Shown: positions 53,312 through 62,092 of the stretch, piece by piece
How the letters are laid out: every line of letters starts with the position of its first letter
How positions within the stretch are numbered: position 1 is the first letter of the stretch
Assembly: GCF_003063505.1 (NCBI RefSeq)
Contig: NZ_NERW01000001.1
Span: 922,501-986,500, forward strand
DNA from: Limnohabitans sp. T6-20
Lineage (GTDB): Bacteria; Pseudomonadota; Gammaproteobacteria; Burkholderiales; Burkholderiaceae_C
Length of the DNA stretch: 64,000 bases
Reading direction: 5' to 3'
Position numbers and translations under genes: made by a program
The notes under the pieces: generated by a model
What the model was told of the DNA's origin: nothing
Seen by the model: only the letters and a program-made list of their open reading frames with translations
Database searches by the model: none

Positions 53312-54652
53312 ATGTCAGAAGCTCCATCCCACACCGCAGCCCCCGCGCAGGCCCCTGCCCGCACCTGGCGTGAGGCCTTGCGCCTGTATCTGCAGCCTGC
53401 CAGTTTGCGCATGCTGGCGCTGGGCTTTGCGGCGGGTTTGCCGCTGCTGTTGGTGCTGGGGACGCTGAGCTTCAGGCTGCGCGAGGCGGGCATTGACCGC
53501 AGCACGATTGGCTACCTCAGTTGGGTGGGCCTGGCTTATGGGGTCAAGTGGATGTGGGCACCGCTGGTCGACCGCATGCCCATTCCTTGGCTCACGCGCC
53601 GCTTGGGCCGCCGCCGCAGCTGGTTGTTGTTGTCGCAAACGGTCGTTGCGGGCGGTTTGGTGGGCATGGCGTTCAACGACCCTTCGCAGTTGTTGGGGCC
53701 TTTGGTGGCCTGTGCTTTGGCGGTGGCGGTGGCCTCGGCCACACAAGACATCGCGCTCGATGCCTACCGGATTGAATCGGCCGAGGTGGACGCCCAAGCG
53801 GCCCTCGCGGCCAGCTACCAGACGGGTTATCGCCTGGCCATGATCTGGGCGGGGGCCGGTGTGCTGTGGATCGCCGCATGGGCTCAAGGTGAACAAGCCA
53901 CGGGCTATGCCCAAGCGGCATGGCAAGTGGCTTATCTGGTCATGGCGGCCAGCATGCTGCCGGGCATGCTGATGGTGCTGGGCTCGCCCGAGCCGGTGCC
54001 TGTGCCCATGAAGCCAGCACGCAATCTGGCCGAGTGGCTGCAAGGTGCATTGATCGACCCATTTGCCGATTTTTGGCGTCGCTACCGGTGGCAAGCCTTG
54101 CTGGTGCTGGCGCTGATCGCGGTGTACCGCATCAGTGATGTGGTGATGGGCATCATGGCCAATCCGTTTTATGTGGACATGGGCTTCACCAAAACCGAGG
54201 TGGCCAGCGTGACCAAGGTGTATGGCGTGGTCATGACGCTGGTGGGGGCTTTTGTGGGCGGCGTGCTGTCGGCGCGCTGGGGGGTCATGCGCATCCTGAT
54301 GCTGGGTGCGGTGCTGAGTGCCGCCAGCAACATGCTGTTTGTTTGGCTGAGCGGGGTGGGGCACGACGTGACCGCCTTGATTTGGGTGATTTCTGCCGAC
54401 AACCTGGCCAGCGGCATCGCCTCGGCGGCTTTCATTGCCTATTTGTCATCGCTCACCAACATCAGTTATTCGGCCACGCAATACGCGCTGCTCAGCTCCA
54501 TGATGCTGTTGTTGCCCAAGTTCATTGCCGGTTTTTCAGGTGACTATGTCGATGCCTACGGCTATGCCAGTTTCTTCACCGCCACGGCCTGGTTGGGGGG
54601 GCCGGTGCTGCTGCTGGTGGCGCTTGCATCACGGGTGCATGCCAGGGCCTGA
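53312..54652 (+). CDS. ampG: AmpG-like muropeptide permease (major facilitator superfamily)
   Basis: A 446-aa transporter with 12 or more hydrophobic helices. The AmpG pattern is clear: LGFAAGLPLLLVLGTLSFRLREAG, GLAYGVKWMWAPLVDRMPIPWL, LGRRRSWLLLSQ, ATQDIALDAYRIE and the second-half YRISDVVMGIMANPFY. It imports anhydromuropeptides from wall turnover for recycling and, where ampR/ampC exist, beta-lactamase induction. Confidence 0.92.
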   Translation: MSEAPSHTAAPAQAPARTWREALRLYLQPASLRMLALGFAAGLPLLLVLGTLSFRLREAGIDRSTIGYLSWVGLAYGVKWMWAPLVDRMPIPWLTRRLGRRRSWLLLSQTVVAGGLVGMAFNDPSQLLGPLVACALAVAVASATQDIALDAYRIESAEVDAQAALAASYQTGYRLAMIWAGAGVLWIAAWAQGEQATGYAQAAWQVAYLVMAASMLPGMLMVLGSPEPVPVPMKPARNLAEWLQGALIDPFADFWRRYRWQALLVLALIAVYRISDVVMGIMANPFYVDMGFTKTEVASVTKVYGVVMTLVGAFVGGVLSARWGVMRILMLGAVLSAASNMLFVWLSGVGHDVTALIWVISADNLASGIASAAFIAYLSSLTNISYSATQYALLSSMMLLLPKFIAGFSGDYVDAYGYASFFTATAWLGGPVLLLVALASRVHARA

Positions 54653-54718
54653 GGCCAGATTTACCGATCTTTACCCGAGCGACACGATGGACCTTCAAAC
54701 GCAGGCGATGATGATCTG

Positions 54719-55420
54719 ATGCAACACATTTTGATGATCGAAGACGATGCCCGCCTGGCGGCCATGGTGTCTGACTATCTGGGTCAAAACGGCTTTGACG
54801 TGGCCCCTGCGCCCGATGCCCAAAGCGGCTTGGCTCGGCTGCAAACCGCAGGCGTTGATTTGGTCATTCTGGATTTGATGCTGCCCGACATGGACGGTTT
54901 GCAAGTCTGTCAGCGCATCCGCGCATTGCCGGGTGCGCTTGGGCAGGTGCCGGTGCTCATGTTGACGGCCAAAGGCGACCCGATGGACCGCATCATCGGG
55001 CTGGAAATGGGGGCCGATGATTACCTGCCCAAACCTTTTGAGCCCCGAGAGTTGCTGGCCCGCATCAAGGCCATCTTGCGCCGCAAAGGCAGCCCGCCCG
55101 AAGCCACCGCGCAGGTGATGCAATTCGGCTCCCTCGAAATCGACCGGGACGCCCGCCGTGTCTCGGTGGCTGGGCAGCCCTGCGATTTGACCTCTTACCA
55201 ATACGATGTGCTGGTGGCACTGGCCGAGCGTGCTGGCCGTGTGCTCACACGCGACCAGATCATGGAAGCCGTGCGCGGACGTGAACTGGAGGCATTTGAC
55301 CGCTCCATCGACGTGCACATGGGGCGCATCCGTGCCGCCATCGAGTCCGACCCCAAAGCGCCGCAACGCATCCTGACTGTGCGTGGCGTGGGCTATGTGT
55401 TTGCGCGGCAGCAGGACTGA
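54719..55420 (+). CDS. OmpR-family response regulator
   Basis: A 233-aa two-domain regulator. Receiver domain with acidic pair (IEDDARL), phosphorylated aspartate in LVILDLMLPDMDG and lysine in DDYLPKPFEPRELLARI; C-terminal winged helix (about 135-230) including the VRGVGYVF end. Three bp before the sensor kinase gene, so one operon. Together they resemble RstAB/CpxAR-type systems. Confidence 0.93.
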   Translation: MQHILMIEDDARLAAMVSDYLGQNGFDVAPAPDAQSGLARLQTAGVDLVILDLMLPDMDGLQVCQRIRALPGALGQVPVLMLTAKGDPMDRIIGLEMGADDYLPKPFEPRELLARIKAILRRKGSPPEATAQVMQFGSLEIDRDARRVSVAGQPCDLTSYQYDVLVALAERAGRVLTRDQIMEAVRGRELEAFDRSIDVHMGRIRAAIESDPKAPQRILTVRGVGYVFARQQD

Positions 55421-55423
55421 AGC

Positions 55424-56725
55424 ATGACCCTTCAAGCTTTGTTCCGGCACTGGTCACGCCATTTGTATTTGCGCATATGGCTGGCGGTGGTGGCGGGCGT
55501 GGCGGTGCTCATGTTGGTGGTGGGCTGGGCGTGGCGCGCCAGTGTGGAGCACAACACCCCGTCGGTGCCGCGCGAATGGGTGGTGCTCAACGCCGAGGGG
55601 GAGGTGCTGGCAACCACTTCCCGGGCCGGGCCGGGTGCCCCTTTGGCCTTTGACCTGACTTTGCCCGACGGGCAGCGGATTGGGTTGCGGGTGCAGCGCC
55701 ACGGAGAGCCCCAGGATGGGCCTGGCATGGACCCGCGACGTGGTGAACGCATGCCGCCCCATATGTCGCCTCATGGCCCGCCCCATGCACGCAATGAACC
55801 ACCTTGGTGGGCCAAACCGCCTTATGGATTTTTCTGGATGTTGGGCCTGATAGGCCTGGCCGTGGCGCTGGGTTTGTACCCGGTGGTGCGGCGGCTGACT
55901 CAGCGGCTGGAAGGTTTGCAGCGTGGCGTGCAGCGCTGGGGCGATGGCGATTTGTCGGTGCGTGTGCCGGTGCAAGGCGACGATGAGGTGGCTGACTTGT
56001 CGCAGCGATTCAACGCCGCGGCTGAACGCATCGAAGGCTTGATGGCTTCGCAAAAATCCTTGCTGGCCAATGCCTCGCATGAGTTGCGCTCGCCTTTGGC
56101 CCGCATACGCATGGGCCTGGAGTTGATGGCGGCACCCACCGCTGACGCAACCGTGCAGCAGCGCGCCCGTACAGAAATTTTGCGCAACATGACCGAGCTG
56201 GATCAACTGATCGATGAAATCTTGCTGGCCAGCCGTCTGGATGCCAAGGAGGTTGACATTGGCAAGGTCGAGGCGGTGGACCTGGTGGGCCTGTGTGCGG
56301 AAGAGTGTGCCCGCGTGGGGGCCATGCTCGACGTGCCGCAAGGCCTGGCGCAACTCGAAGTTCGGGGCGTGGCCAAGTTGCTGCGGCGCATGGTCCGTAA
56401 CCTGCTGGAGAACGCCAGGCGCTACGGTGCCACGGGTTCAGACGGCGGTGACGTGGTGTTGTCTTTGTCGCAGCAAGGCCAGCAGGTCCACATTCAGGTG
56501 TGCGACCAAGGGCCAGGGGTTCCAGTGGCTTGGCGGGAACGGATTTTTGAGCCCTTTTTCCGCCTGCCGGGTGCGAGCGAGCGTGTCGGAGGGGTGGGCT
56601 TGGGTCTCTCTCTCGTCAAGTCGATTGCCGAGCGCCATGGGGGACAGGTGCGGTGCGCAGACCGTCTTGGCGGTGGGGCCTGTTTTGAGGTGGATTTGCC
56701 CCAAAGCAAAACGGCGAACACCTGA
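55424..56725 (+). CDS. Sensor histidine kinase of a two-component pair
   Basis: A 433-aa inner-membrane kinase. Helix 1 about residues 15-37; periplasmic part 38-130, unusually rich in Pro, His and Met (ERMPPHMSPHGPPHARNE); helix 2 about 132-152; HAMP linker 153-205; phosphorylated histidine in ANASHELRSPLARIRMGLEL; N box RMVRNLLENARRYG; G1 and G2 boxes CDQGPGVP and GVGLGLSLVKSIAERHGG. The His/Met-rich sensor part suggests that metal could be the signal. Its stop codon lies in the loop of a strong hairpin. Confidence 0.92.
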   Translation: MTLQALFRHWSRHLYLRIWLAVVAGVAVLMLVVGWAWRASVEHNTPSVPREWVVLNAEGEVLATTSRAGPGAPLAFDLTLPDGQRIGLRVQRHGEPQDGPGMDPRRGERMPPHMSPHGPPHARNEPPWWAKPPYGFFWMLGLIGLAVALGLYPVVRRLTQRLEGLQRGVQRWGDGDLSVRVPVQGDDEVADLSQRFNAAAERIEGLMASQKSLLANASHELRSPLARIRMGLELMAAPTADATVQQRARTEILRNMTELDQLIDEILLASRLDAKEVDIGKVEAVDLVGLCAEECARVGAMLDVPQGLAQLEVRGVAKLLRRMVRNLLENARRYGATGSDGGDVVLSLSQQGQQVHIQVCDQGPGVPVAWRERIFEPFFRLPGASERVGGVGLGLSLVKSIAERHGGQVRCADRLGGGACFEVDLPQSKTANT

Positions 56726-56736
56726 GTGTTCGCCGT
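56711..56736. terminator. Hairpin enclosing the kinase stop codon
   Basis: ACGGCGAACAC (56711-56721) and GTGTTCGCCGT (56726-56736) form a perfect 11-pair stem with the loop CTGA, whose TGA is the kinase stop codon. No T run follows, so it may stop RNA polymerase only partly or protect mRNA ends of the convergent genes. Confidence 0.55.
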
Positions 56737-56776
56737 GGGTTGGTCGTGCCATCGAAGGGATGGCAACGCTTGAGCC

Positions 56777-56980
56777 TCAGTGGTGGTGGCCCACCACTTC
56801 GCCGGCTTTCAGTTTGTAAACCGTGCCGCAATAAGGGCACTTGGCTTCGCCAGACTTGGCCACGTCCAGATACACCTTCGGGTGGCTGTTCCAGAGTTTC
56901 ATGTCGGCTTTGGGGCTGGGGCAAAACACACCGCCCTGAGGGTTCAGGTCGGTGGCCAGCAGTTCAACGGTATTGCTCAT
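56777..56980 (-). CDS. Zinc-finger (CHCC-type) protein
   Basis: A 67-aa protein with CPSPKADMKLWNSHPKVYLD and a CPYC pair (KCPYCGTVYKL), the pattern of the zf-CHCC family related to the complex I subunit NDUFS6; the tail ends GEVVGHHH. Function in bacteria is unknown. ATG 56980 is used because the longer frame has no family support. It is 11 bp downstream of ilvE and probably in the same transcript. Confidence 0.85.
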   Translation of the reverse strand: MSNTVELLATDLNPQGGVFCPSPKADMKLWNSHPKVYLDVAKSGEAKCPYCGTVYKLKAGEVVGHHH

Positions 56981-56991
56981 GTTGTGTTTCC

Positions 56992-57930
56992 TTAAACCAG
57001 TGTCAGCCAATGGGCGTACTTGGGGTTGCGGCCATTGACGATGTCAAAGAACGCGGTTTGGATTTTCTCTGTGATCGGGCCACGACTGCCCTCGCCCAGC
57101 TGGATGCGGTCGAGTTCGCGGATCGGGGTCACTTCGGCGGCGGTGCCGGTGAAGAAAGCTTCGTCGGCGATGTAGATTTCGTCACGCGTGATGCGCTTTT
57201 GCACGATCTCCAGGCCCAAATCTTTGGCGATGTGGAACACGGTGTTGCGGGTGATGCCATTCAGCGCGCCAGCCGACAAGTCGGGGGTGTAGATCACGCC
57301 ATCTTTGACCACGAAGATGTTTTCGCCAGCGCCTTCAGATACAAAGCCCGAGGTGTCGAGCAACAGGGCTTCGTCGTAACCTTCGTCGGTCACTTCCATG
57401 TTGGCCAGGATCGAGTTGGTGTAGTTGCTCACCGCCTTGGCTTGCGTCATGGTGATGTTGACGTGGTGGCGGGTGTAGCTGCTGGTTTTGACGCGGATGC
57501 CGCGCTTCATGCCTTCTTCACCCAGGTACGCACCCCAGGTCCATGCGGCGACCATCAGGTGGATGGTGTTGCCCTTGGGGCTCACGCCCAGCTTCTTGTC
57601 GCCGATCCAGGTCAGGGGGCGGATGTAGCCGCTTTCCAGGTTGTTCTCACGCACCACGGCGCGCTGGGCTTCGTTGACCTGCTCTTTGGTGAACGGGATC
57701 GCCATGCGCAGGATCTTGGCGCTGTTGAACAGGCGGTCGGTGTGCTCTTGCAGGCGGAAGATGGCAGTGCCTTGCTCGGTTTTGTAGGCGCGCACGCCTT
57801 CAAAAGCGCCGCAACCGTAGTGCAGGGTGTGGCTGAGCACGTGGATCTTGGCATCGCGCCAATCGACCATCTGGCCGTCCATCCAGATTTTGCCGTCACG
57901 GTCTGACATCGAAGGAATGACAACGCTCAT
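56992..57930 (-). CDS. ilvE: Branched-chain amino-acid aminotransferase
   Basis: A 312-aa fold-type IV PLP enzyme making valine, leucine and isoleucine from their keto acids. Motifs WMDGQMVDWRDAKIHVLSHTLHYG, YIRPLTWIGDKKLGV, PLP lysine in ITMTQAKAVSNYTNSILA, GYDEALLLDTSGFVSEGAGENIFVV and FFTGTAAEVTPIRELD. AAAGGA stands before the ATG. Confidence 0.96.
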   Translation of the reverse strand: MSVVIPSMSDRDGKIWMDGQMVDWRDAKIHVLSHTLHYGCGAFEGVRAYKTEQGTAIFRLQEHTDRLFNSAKILRMAIPFTKEQVNEAQRAVVRENNLESGYIRPLTWIGDKKLGVSPKGNTIHLMVAAWTWGAYLGEEGMKRGIRVKTSSYTRHHVNITMTQAKAVSNYTNSILANMEVTDEGYDEALLLDTSGFVSEGAGENIFVVKDGVIYTPDLSAGALNGITRNTVFHIAKDLGLEIVQKRITRDEIYIADEAFFTGTAAEVTPIRELDRIQLGEGSRGPITEKIQTAFFDIVNGRNPKYAHWLTLV

Positions 57931-58032
57931 GAAAGTGTCCTTTAAAGAAGGGGCATTGAAAAATGCAAAAAAGTATTTTAAGGGCTGGCGCAGGGCATCG
58001 CCGCCGCGCCGGTGCGCATCCGCGACCCCATT

Positions 58033-58473
58033 TCAGTGGGCGGGGTTAGAGGTTTCGGCGGGTGAATTCTCGGCAGTCTCTTCAGCGGCTGGGCGCTCCA
58101 TCGCCCAATCGCTCAGCTTGCCGCCCACAAAAGTGCATGTGACGTGCGATTGGCCTGCATCGGTCCAGCGGTAAACCTCGGGCTGGGTGTCTTTTTCGGT
58201 CAGCAGTTCGCCCAATGACTTGGTCATGGCGATCACATGCATCAAGGTCGCACCTTTTTGGAGTTTGGCGTTGAGCATCACGGCGCTGGACACATGGCCA
58301 ATAGGGCGGTTGGCCGCTTTTTTCAGGATGGTCACTATGCGGGTGAAATGCAGCAAGATCCACATGACCACACCGCCCGCCGCCAGGGCAATGCCTGCCC
58401 ATTGAAAAGCGTGCCAGGCACCCACGGTGAGAACGACGATGGCCGCTGGCGCCAGTATTTTGTTGAAATTCAT
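58033..58473 (-). CDS. Conserved hypothetical membrane protein
   Basis: A 146-aa protein with two hydrophobic helices close to the N-terminus (about 8-22 and 25-46: WAGIALAAGGVVMWILLHFT), a positive stretch RIVTILKKAANR and a soluble C-terminal part with VTCTFVGGKLSDWAM. Similar short proteins occur in Comamonadaceae; I know of no function. It is between ilvE and radA on the same strand. Confidence 0.6.
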   Translation of the reverse strand: MNFNKILAPAAIVVLTVGAWHAFQWAGIALAAGGVVMWILLHFTRIVTILKKAANRPIGHVSSAVMLNAKLQKGATLMHVIAMTKSLGELLTEKDTQPEVYRWTDAGQSHVTCTFVGGKLSDWAMERPAAEETAENSPAETSNPAH

Positions 58474-58518
58474 GGGGGCAGATTGTGCCCTGATTGACCG
58501 GGTGCTTTGTGGAGAGCC

Positions 58519-59904
58519 TCAGTCCAGCCCCCGCACCACCTGCATGGCTTCTTCGATGCGCTCGACCGGGTAGATGGTCAGGCCTTCAAAAGCCTTGTCG
58601 TTTTTCTTGGGGGCATTGGCCTTGGGCACCACCGCCACTTTGAAGCCCAGTTTGGCCGCTTCTTTCAGACGATCTTGCCCTCGCGGTGCGGGCCGCACTT
58701 CTCCGGCCAGACCCACTTCGCCAAAGGCGATGAAGCCCTTGGGCAGGGGTTTTCCGCGCAGGCTGCTGGTGATGGCCAGCATCACGGCCAGGTCGGCGGC
58801 GGGCTCGCTGATGCGCACGCCGCCCACCGCGTTCACAAACACGTCCTGGTCCATGCAGGCTACGCCCGCATGGCGGTGCAGCACCGCCAGCAGCATGGCC
58901 AGGCGGTCGCGGTCCAGGCCCACACTCAGGCGTCGTGGCGAAGGGCCGCCGCTGTCCACCAGGGCCTGAATCTCGACCAGCAGCGGGCGCGTGCCCTCCA
59001 GCGTGACCATCACGCAGCTGCCGGGCACGGGTTCGCTGTGCTGGCTCAAGAAGATGGCGCTGGGGTTGCTCACGCCCTTTAGGCCTTTTTCGGTCATGGC
59101 GAACACGCCAATCTCGTTCACCGCGCCAAAGCGGTTTTTGATGGCGCGGATCAGGCGAAAGTTGGAATGCGTATCGCCTTCAAAGTACAGCACTGTGTCC
59201 ACCATGTGCTCCAGCACGCGGGGTCCTGCCAGTGCGCCTTCTTTGGTGACGTGGCCGACCAGCACGATGGTGGTGCCGGTCGATTTGGCAGTGCGGGTCA
59301 GGTGGGCCGCGCATTCCCGCACTTGCGCCACCGAGCCGGGTGCGCTGGTCAATTGGTCCGAATACACCGTCTGGATCGAGTCGATGATGGCAATGCCGGG
59401 TTGGCGCGCTTGCAGCGTATGCAGAATTTTTTCCAGCTGGATCTCGGGCAGCACCGGCACCTGCGAGTCGGGCAGGCCCAGCCTGCGCGAGCGCATGGCC
59501 ACTTGCGCGCCGCTTTCTTCGCCCGTCACATACAGCGTGTTCATGCCGCTGCGCTGCAAGGCGTCCACCGCTTGCAGCAGCAAGGTCGATTTGCCAATGC
59601 CCGGGTCGCCGCCGATCAGCACCACGCCGCCTTCGACCATGCCGCCGCCCAGCACCCGGTCGAGTTCGTCGATGCCGGTGGGGTGGCGCTCAAAGTCGGC
59701 GGCTTCAATTTGTGACAGCGGCAGCACTTCGGAGGTGGGGGCCAGTGAGGCGTGCACCGAACCAAAGCGGTTTTTGCCGCCCGCAGGCTCGGCAGAGGCT
59801 TCAATCAGGGTGTTCCAGGCGTTGCAACTGGGGCATTTGCCCATCCAGCGGGCGCTGGTGCCGCCGCATTCGGTGCAGGTGAATATCGATTTGTCTTTGG
59901 CCAT
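58519..59904 (-). CDS. radA: DNA repair protein RadA (Sms)
   Basis: A 461-aa branch-migration helicase of recombination. N-terminal zinc finger (FTCTECGG and CPSCNAW), Walker A GGDPGIGKSTLLLQ, RadA motif KNRFGAVNEIGVF, and the C-terminal Lon-like domain (DQDVFVNAVGGVRISEPAADLA). ATG 59904 (MAKDKSIF) is used; TTG 59913 gives three more residues without family support. Confidence 0.95.
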   Translation of the reverse strand: MAKDKSIFTCTECGGTSARWMGKCPSCNAWNTLIEASAEPAGGKNRFGSVHASLAPTSEVLPLSQIEAADFERHPTGIDELDRVLGGGMVEGGVVLIGGDPGIGKSTLLLQAVDALQRSGMNTLYVTGEESGAQVAMRSRRLGLPDSQVPVLPEIQLEKILHTLQARQPGIAIIDSIQTVYSDQLTSAPGSVAQVRECAAHLTRTAKSTGTTIVLVGHVTKEGALAGPRVLEHMVDTVLYFEGDTHSNFRLIRAIKNRFGAVNEIGVFAMTEKGLKGVSNPSAIFLSQHSEPVPGSCVMVTLEGTRPLLVEIQALVDSGGPSPRRLSVGLDRDRLAMLLAVLHRHAGVACMDQDVFVNAVGGVRISEPAADLAVMLAITSSLRGKPLPKGFIAFGEVGLAGEVRPAPRGQDRLKEAAKLGFKVAVVPKANAPKKNDKAFEGLTIYPVERIEEAMQVVRGLD

Positions 59905-59932
59905 AGGACGCAAGTGTGCCTGACGCTGGGGC

Positions 59933-60982
59933 TCAGACTGCGCACCAGGCGTTCAGAAAATCGCGGGTGATGTCGGCGGCCGCGGCGGTGCGGCAGCCGC
60001 TGGTGTTCTGGCCTGCCCACAGCGGGGTGAAGTCGCTGTTGCCTTGGGTTTCGGCCGCCGCGCGCAGCGGAGCCATGTCGGCAGTGGCCAACGGAAAGGC
60101 CGGTGCTTGTGGGTGCATGGCCCCCAGCTCGCGCATCACGCGGTTCACGATGCCCCGCGCCGGACGGCCCGTGAACAGGTTGGTCAGCGCCGTGTGTTGC
60201 GCTGCGCTGGATTGCAGGGCGGCGCGGTGCAGGGCGCTGGTGGTGGCTTCGTGGCTGCACAGGTAAGCGGTGCCGATTTGCACGGCTGCAGCACCCAGCG
60301 CTTTGGCGGCCGCCACGCCGGCTGGGGTGGCGATGCCGCCTGCCGCAATCACCGGCACTTGCACGGCTTGCACGATTTGCGGCAGCAAGGCGAAGGTGCC
60401 GATTTGGGTGCTCAGGTCGTCCGACAGGAACATGCCCCGGTGCCCACCGGCTTCCAGGCCCTGCGCAATGATGGCGTCTGCGCCATGGGCCTGCAGCCAC
60501 AGCGCTTCGGGCACCGTGGTGGCCGACGACAGCACCAGGCTGCCCCAGCCCTTGACGCGGGCCAGCAAGTCCGCCGCAGGCAAGCCAAAGTGAAAGCTCA
60601 CCACCCCTGGGCGAAAGGCTTCCAGCACGTCGGCCGCCGCGTGGCTGAAGGGCAGGCGCGCTGGGCCGCTGCTGGCCGTGTTGGGCGCAAGCCCCATGGC
60701 CTGGTAATAAGAGGCCAATATCGCTTGCCACGCAGCCAGAGCTTGTGCGTCGGGTGTGGGCGGACTGTGGCAAAAGAAGTTGACGTTGTAAGGGCGTTGC
60801 GTGGCTTGCTGCAGCGCTTGCAGTTCACTTTGCAGGTCGGCAAGACTCAATATGGCCGCTGGCAGCGAGCCCAAACCGCCGGCTTCGCACACTGCGGCAG
60901 CCAAGCGGTGGTTGTGCGCCCCGGCCATGGGGGCTTGCACGATGGGGGGCAGCAGATCGGGGGGCAGTGCCTTGGACATCAT
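59933..60982 (-). CDS. Nitronate monooxygenase (2-nitropropane dioxygenase family)
   Basis: A 349-aa FMN-dependent TIM-barrel enzyme that oxidises alkyl nitronates. Motifs PIVQAPMAGAHNHRLAAAV, QAHGADAIIAQGLEAGGHRGMF, VPVIAAGGIATPAGVAAAKALGAAAVQIGTAYL. The catalytic histidine region and FMN phosphate loop are complete. Follows an alpha/beta hydrolase gene by 3 bp. Confidence 0.88.
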   Translation of the reverse strand: MMSKALPPDLLPPIVQAPMAGAHNHRLAAAVCEAGGLGSLPAAILSLADLQSELQALQQATQRPYNVNFFCHSPPTPDAQALAAWQAILASYYQAMGLAPNTASSGPARLPFSHAAADVLEAFRPGVVSFHFGLPAADLLARVKGWGSLVLSSATTVPEALWLQAHGADAIIAQGLEAGGHRGMFLSDDLSTQIGTFALLPQIVQAVQVPVIAAGGIATPAGVAAAKALGAAAVQIGTAYLCSHEATTSALHRAALQSSAAQHTALTNLFTGRPARGIVNRVMRELGAMHPQAPAFPLATADMAPLRAAAETQGNSDFTPLWAGQNTSGCRTAAAADITRDFLNAWCAV

Positions 60983-60985
60983 GGG

Positions 60986-62020
60986 TCAGGGTTGAGTGGG
61001 TGGATTTTTGATCAGCTTGACCAGGTCGGCCAACATCTTTTCTTTGGCCGAGGGGTCTGATCCTGTCCATGAAAAAGTCAGGTTGTCGGTGCCATAGGTC
61101 AGCATTTTTCGATCGATGGGCCCCTGAAAAATGCCATGCGCAGCGTTGTCGTAAAACCAGACATCGATGTCTGCTTTTTGTGCTTTGAGTCGATTCATCC
61201 AATCGATCGGTTTTTCGGTGACGTCTGTGGGGTTTTGTCGGCCGTTGCACCGGCCTGCATTGCCCGCAGGAACTTCGGGGCCGGGCGAGCGGTTGACGCG
61301 GCAACTGTCTTGTCGTTGCCACATCCAGTCTTCTTGGTGTTTGCCACCGTAGTTGTCGAGTTTGCCAAACACCAATCTGATGGGCACCGCCACGTTGTCA
61401 GGCAAACCGATGCCCATGCCGGGTAAACCTTCGGGGATGACGGCCTTGACGTGGTCGGGGCTGACCACACTGGCCAGATTGGCCACCACCGCAGCGCCAT
61501 TGGAGACGCCTTGTAAAAAGATCGAACTTGTATCGATTTTGTCCGATTGAGTCAGCGCCCACTCGTAGGCCCCTTTGGCCGCTTTGTAGATCATGCGCTG
61601 ACGCGATTCGTTGGTCGCCTGAGAGCCCCAGAATGGGTAGCCTTGGTAAAAGCCGTTCAGTTGGTAGGCGTCAAACACCAGTGTGGCGATGTCATTTTTT
61701 TGCAGTGCAGCGGCCAAGTTCATTTCCAGCGCACCGAGTCCCCCGCCGCCGTGCGCGATGATGACCAAGGGTGGTTTCACGGGCAATGGGGTGCCGTTCC
61801 AGCGGCTCGGTACTTTGAGCTGTACGGATTTGTGGCAGGGGTCAAAGTTGGCCAGTGGACCGGAGACCGTATGAAAGCGCGGTCGAATAACCACGATTTG
61901 AGCCACATCGGCGGGTGCTGGTTGGCAGTTGTTGGGTGTTTGTGCGGCAGCCCAATGCGTTGCCATACAAAGCAAAAGACCAGTAGCCTTGGCGAGCCAA
62001 GCAAGGTATTGGATTTTCAT
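60986..62020 (-). CDS. Exported dienelactone-hydrolase-like alpha/beta hydrolase
   Basis: A 344-aa protein with signal peptide (LAKATGLLLCMATHWAAAQ) and alpha/beta hydrolase core: PLVIIAHGGGGLGALEMN, nucleophile serine in IFLQGVSNGAAVVANLAS, and histidine in VWFYDNAAHGIFQGP. Four cysteines near the ends may form periplasmic disulfides. Substrate unknown. Confidence 0.8.
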   Translation of the reverse strand: MKIQYLAWLAKATGLLLCMATHWAAAQTPNNCQPAPADVAQIVVIRPRFHTVSGPLANFDPCHKSVQLKVPSRWNGTPLPVKPPLVIIAHGGGGLGALEMNLAAALQKNDIATLVFDAYQLNGFYQGYPFWGSQATNESRQRMIYKAAKGAYEWALTQSDKIDTSSIFLQGVSNGAAVVANLASVVSPDHVKAVIPEGLPGMGIGLPDNVAVPIRLVFGKLDNYGGKHQEDWMWQRQDSCRVNRSPGPEVPAGNAGRCNGRQNPTDVTEKPIDWMNRLKAQKADIDVWFYDNAAHGIFQGPIDRKMLTYGTDNLTFSWTGSDPSAKEKMLADLVKLIKNPPTQP

Positions 62021-62092
62021 AGGGCGTTGTGTCAGGCCGTTTCGATGCCCAACATATTACGCGGATGGTGCCCATGGCCCCGCTTGGTGGGC

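Noticed and set aside
53300-53314. GATAAT eight nt before the ampG ATG as a leaderless promoter.
   Set aside because: No -35 box at a usable distance; too weak to list as a feature.
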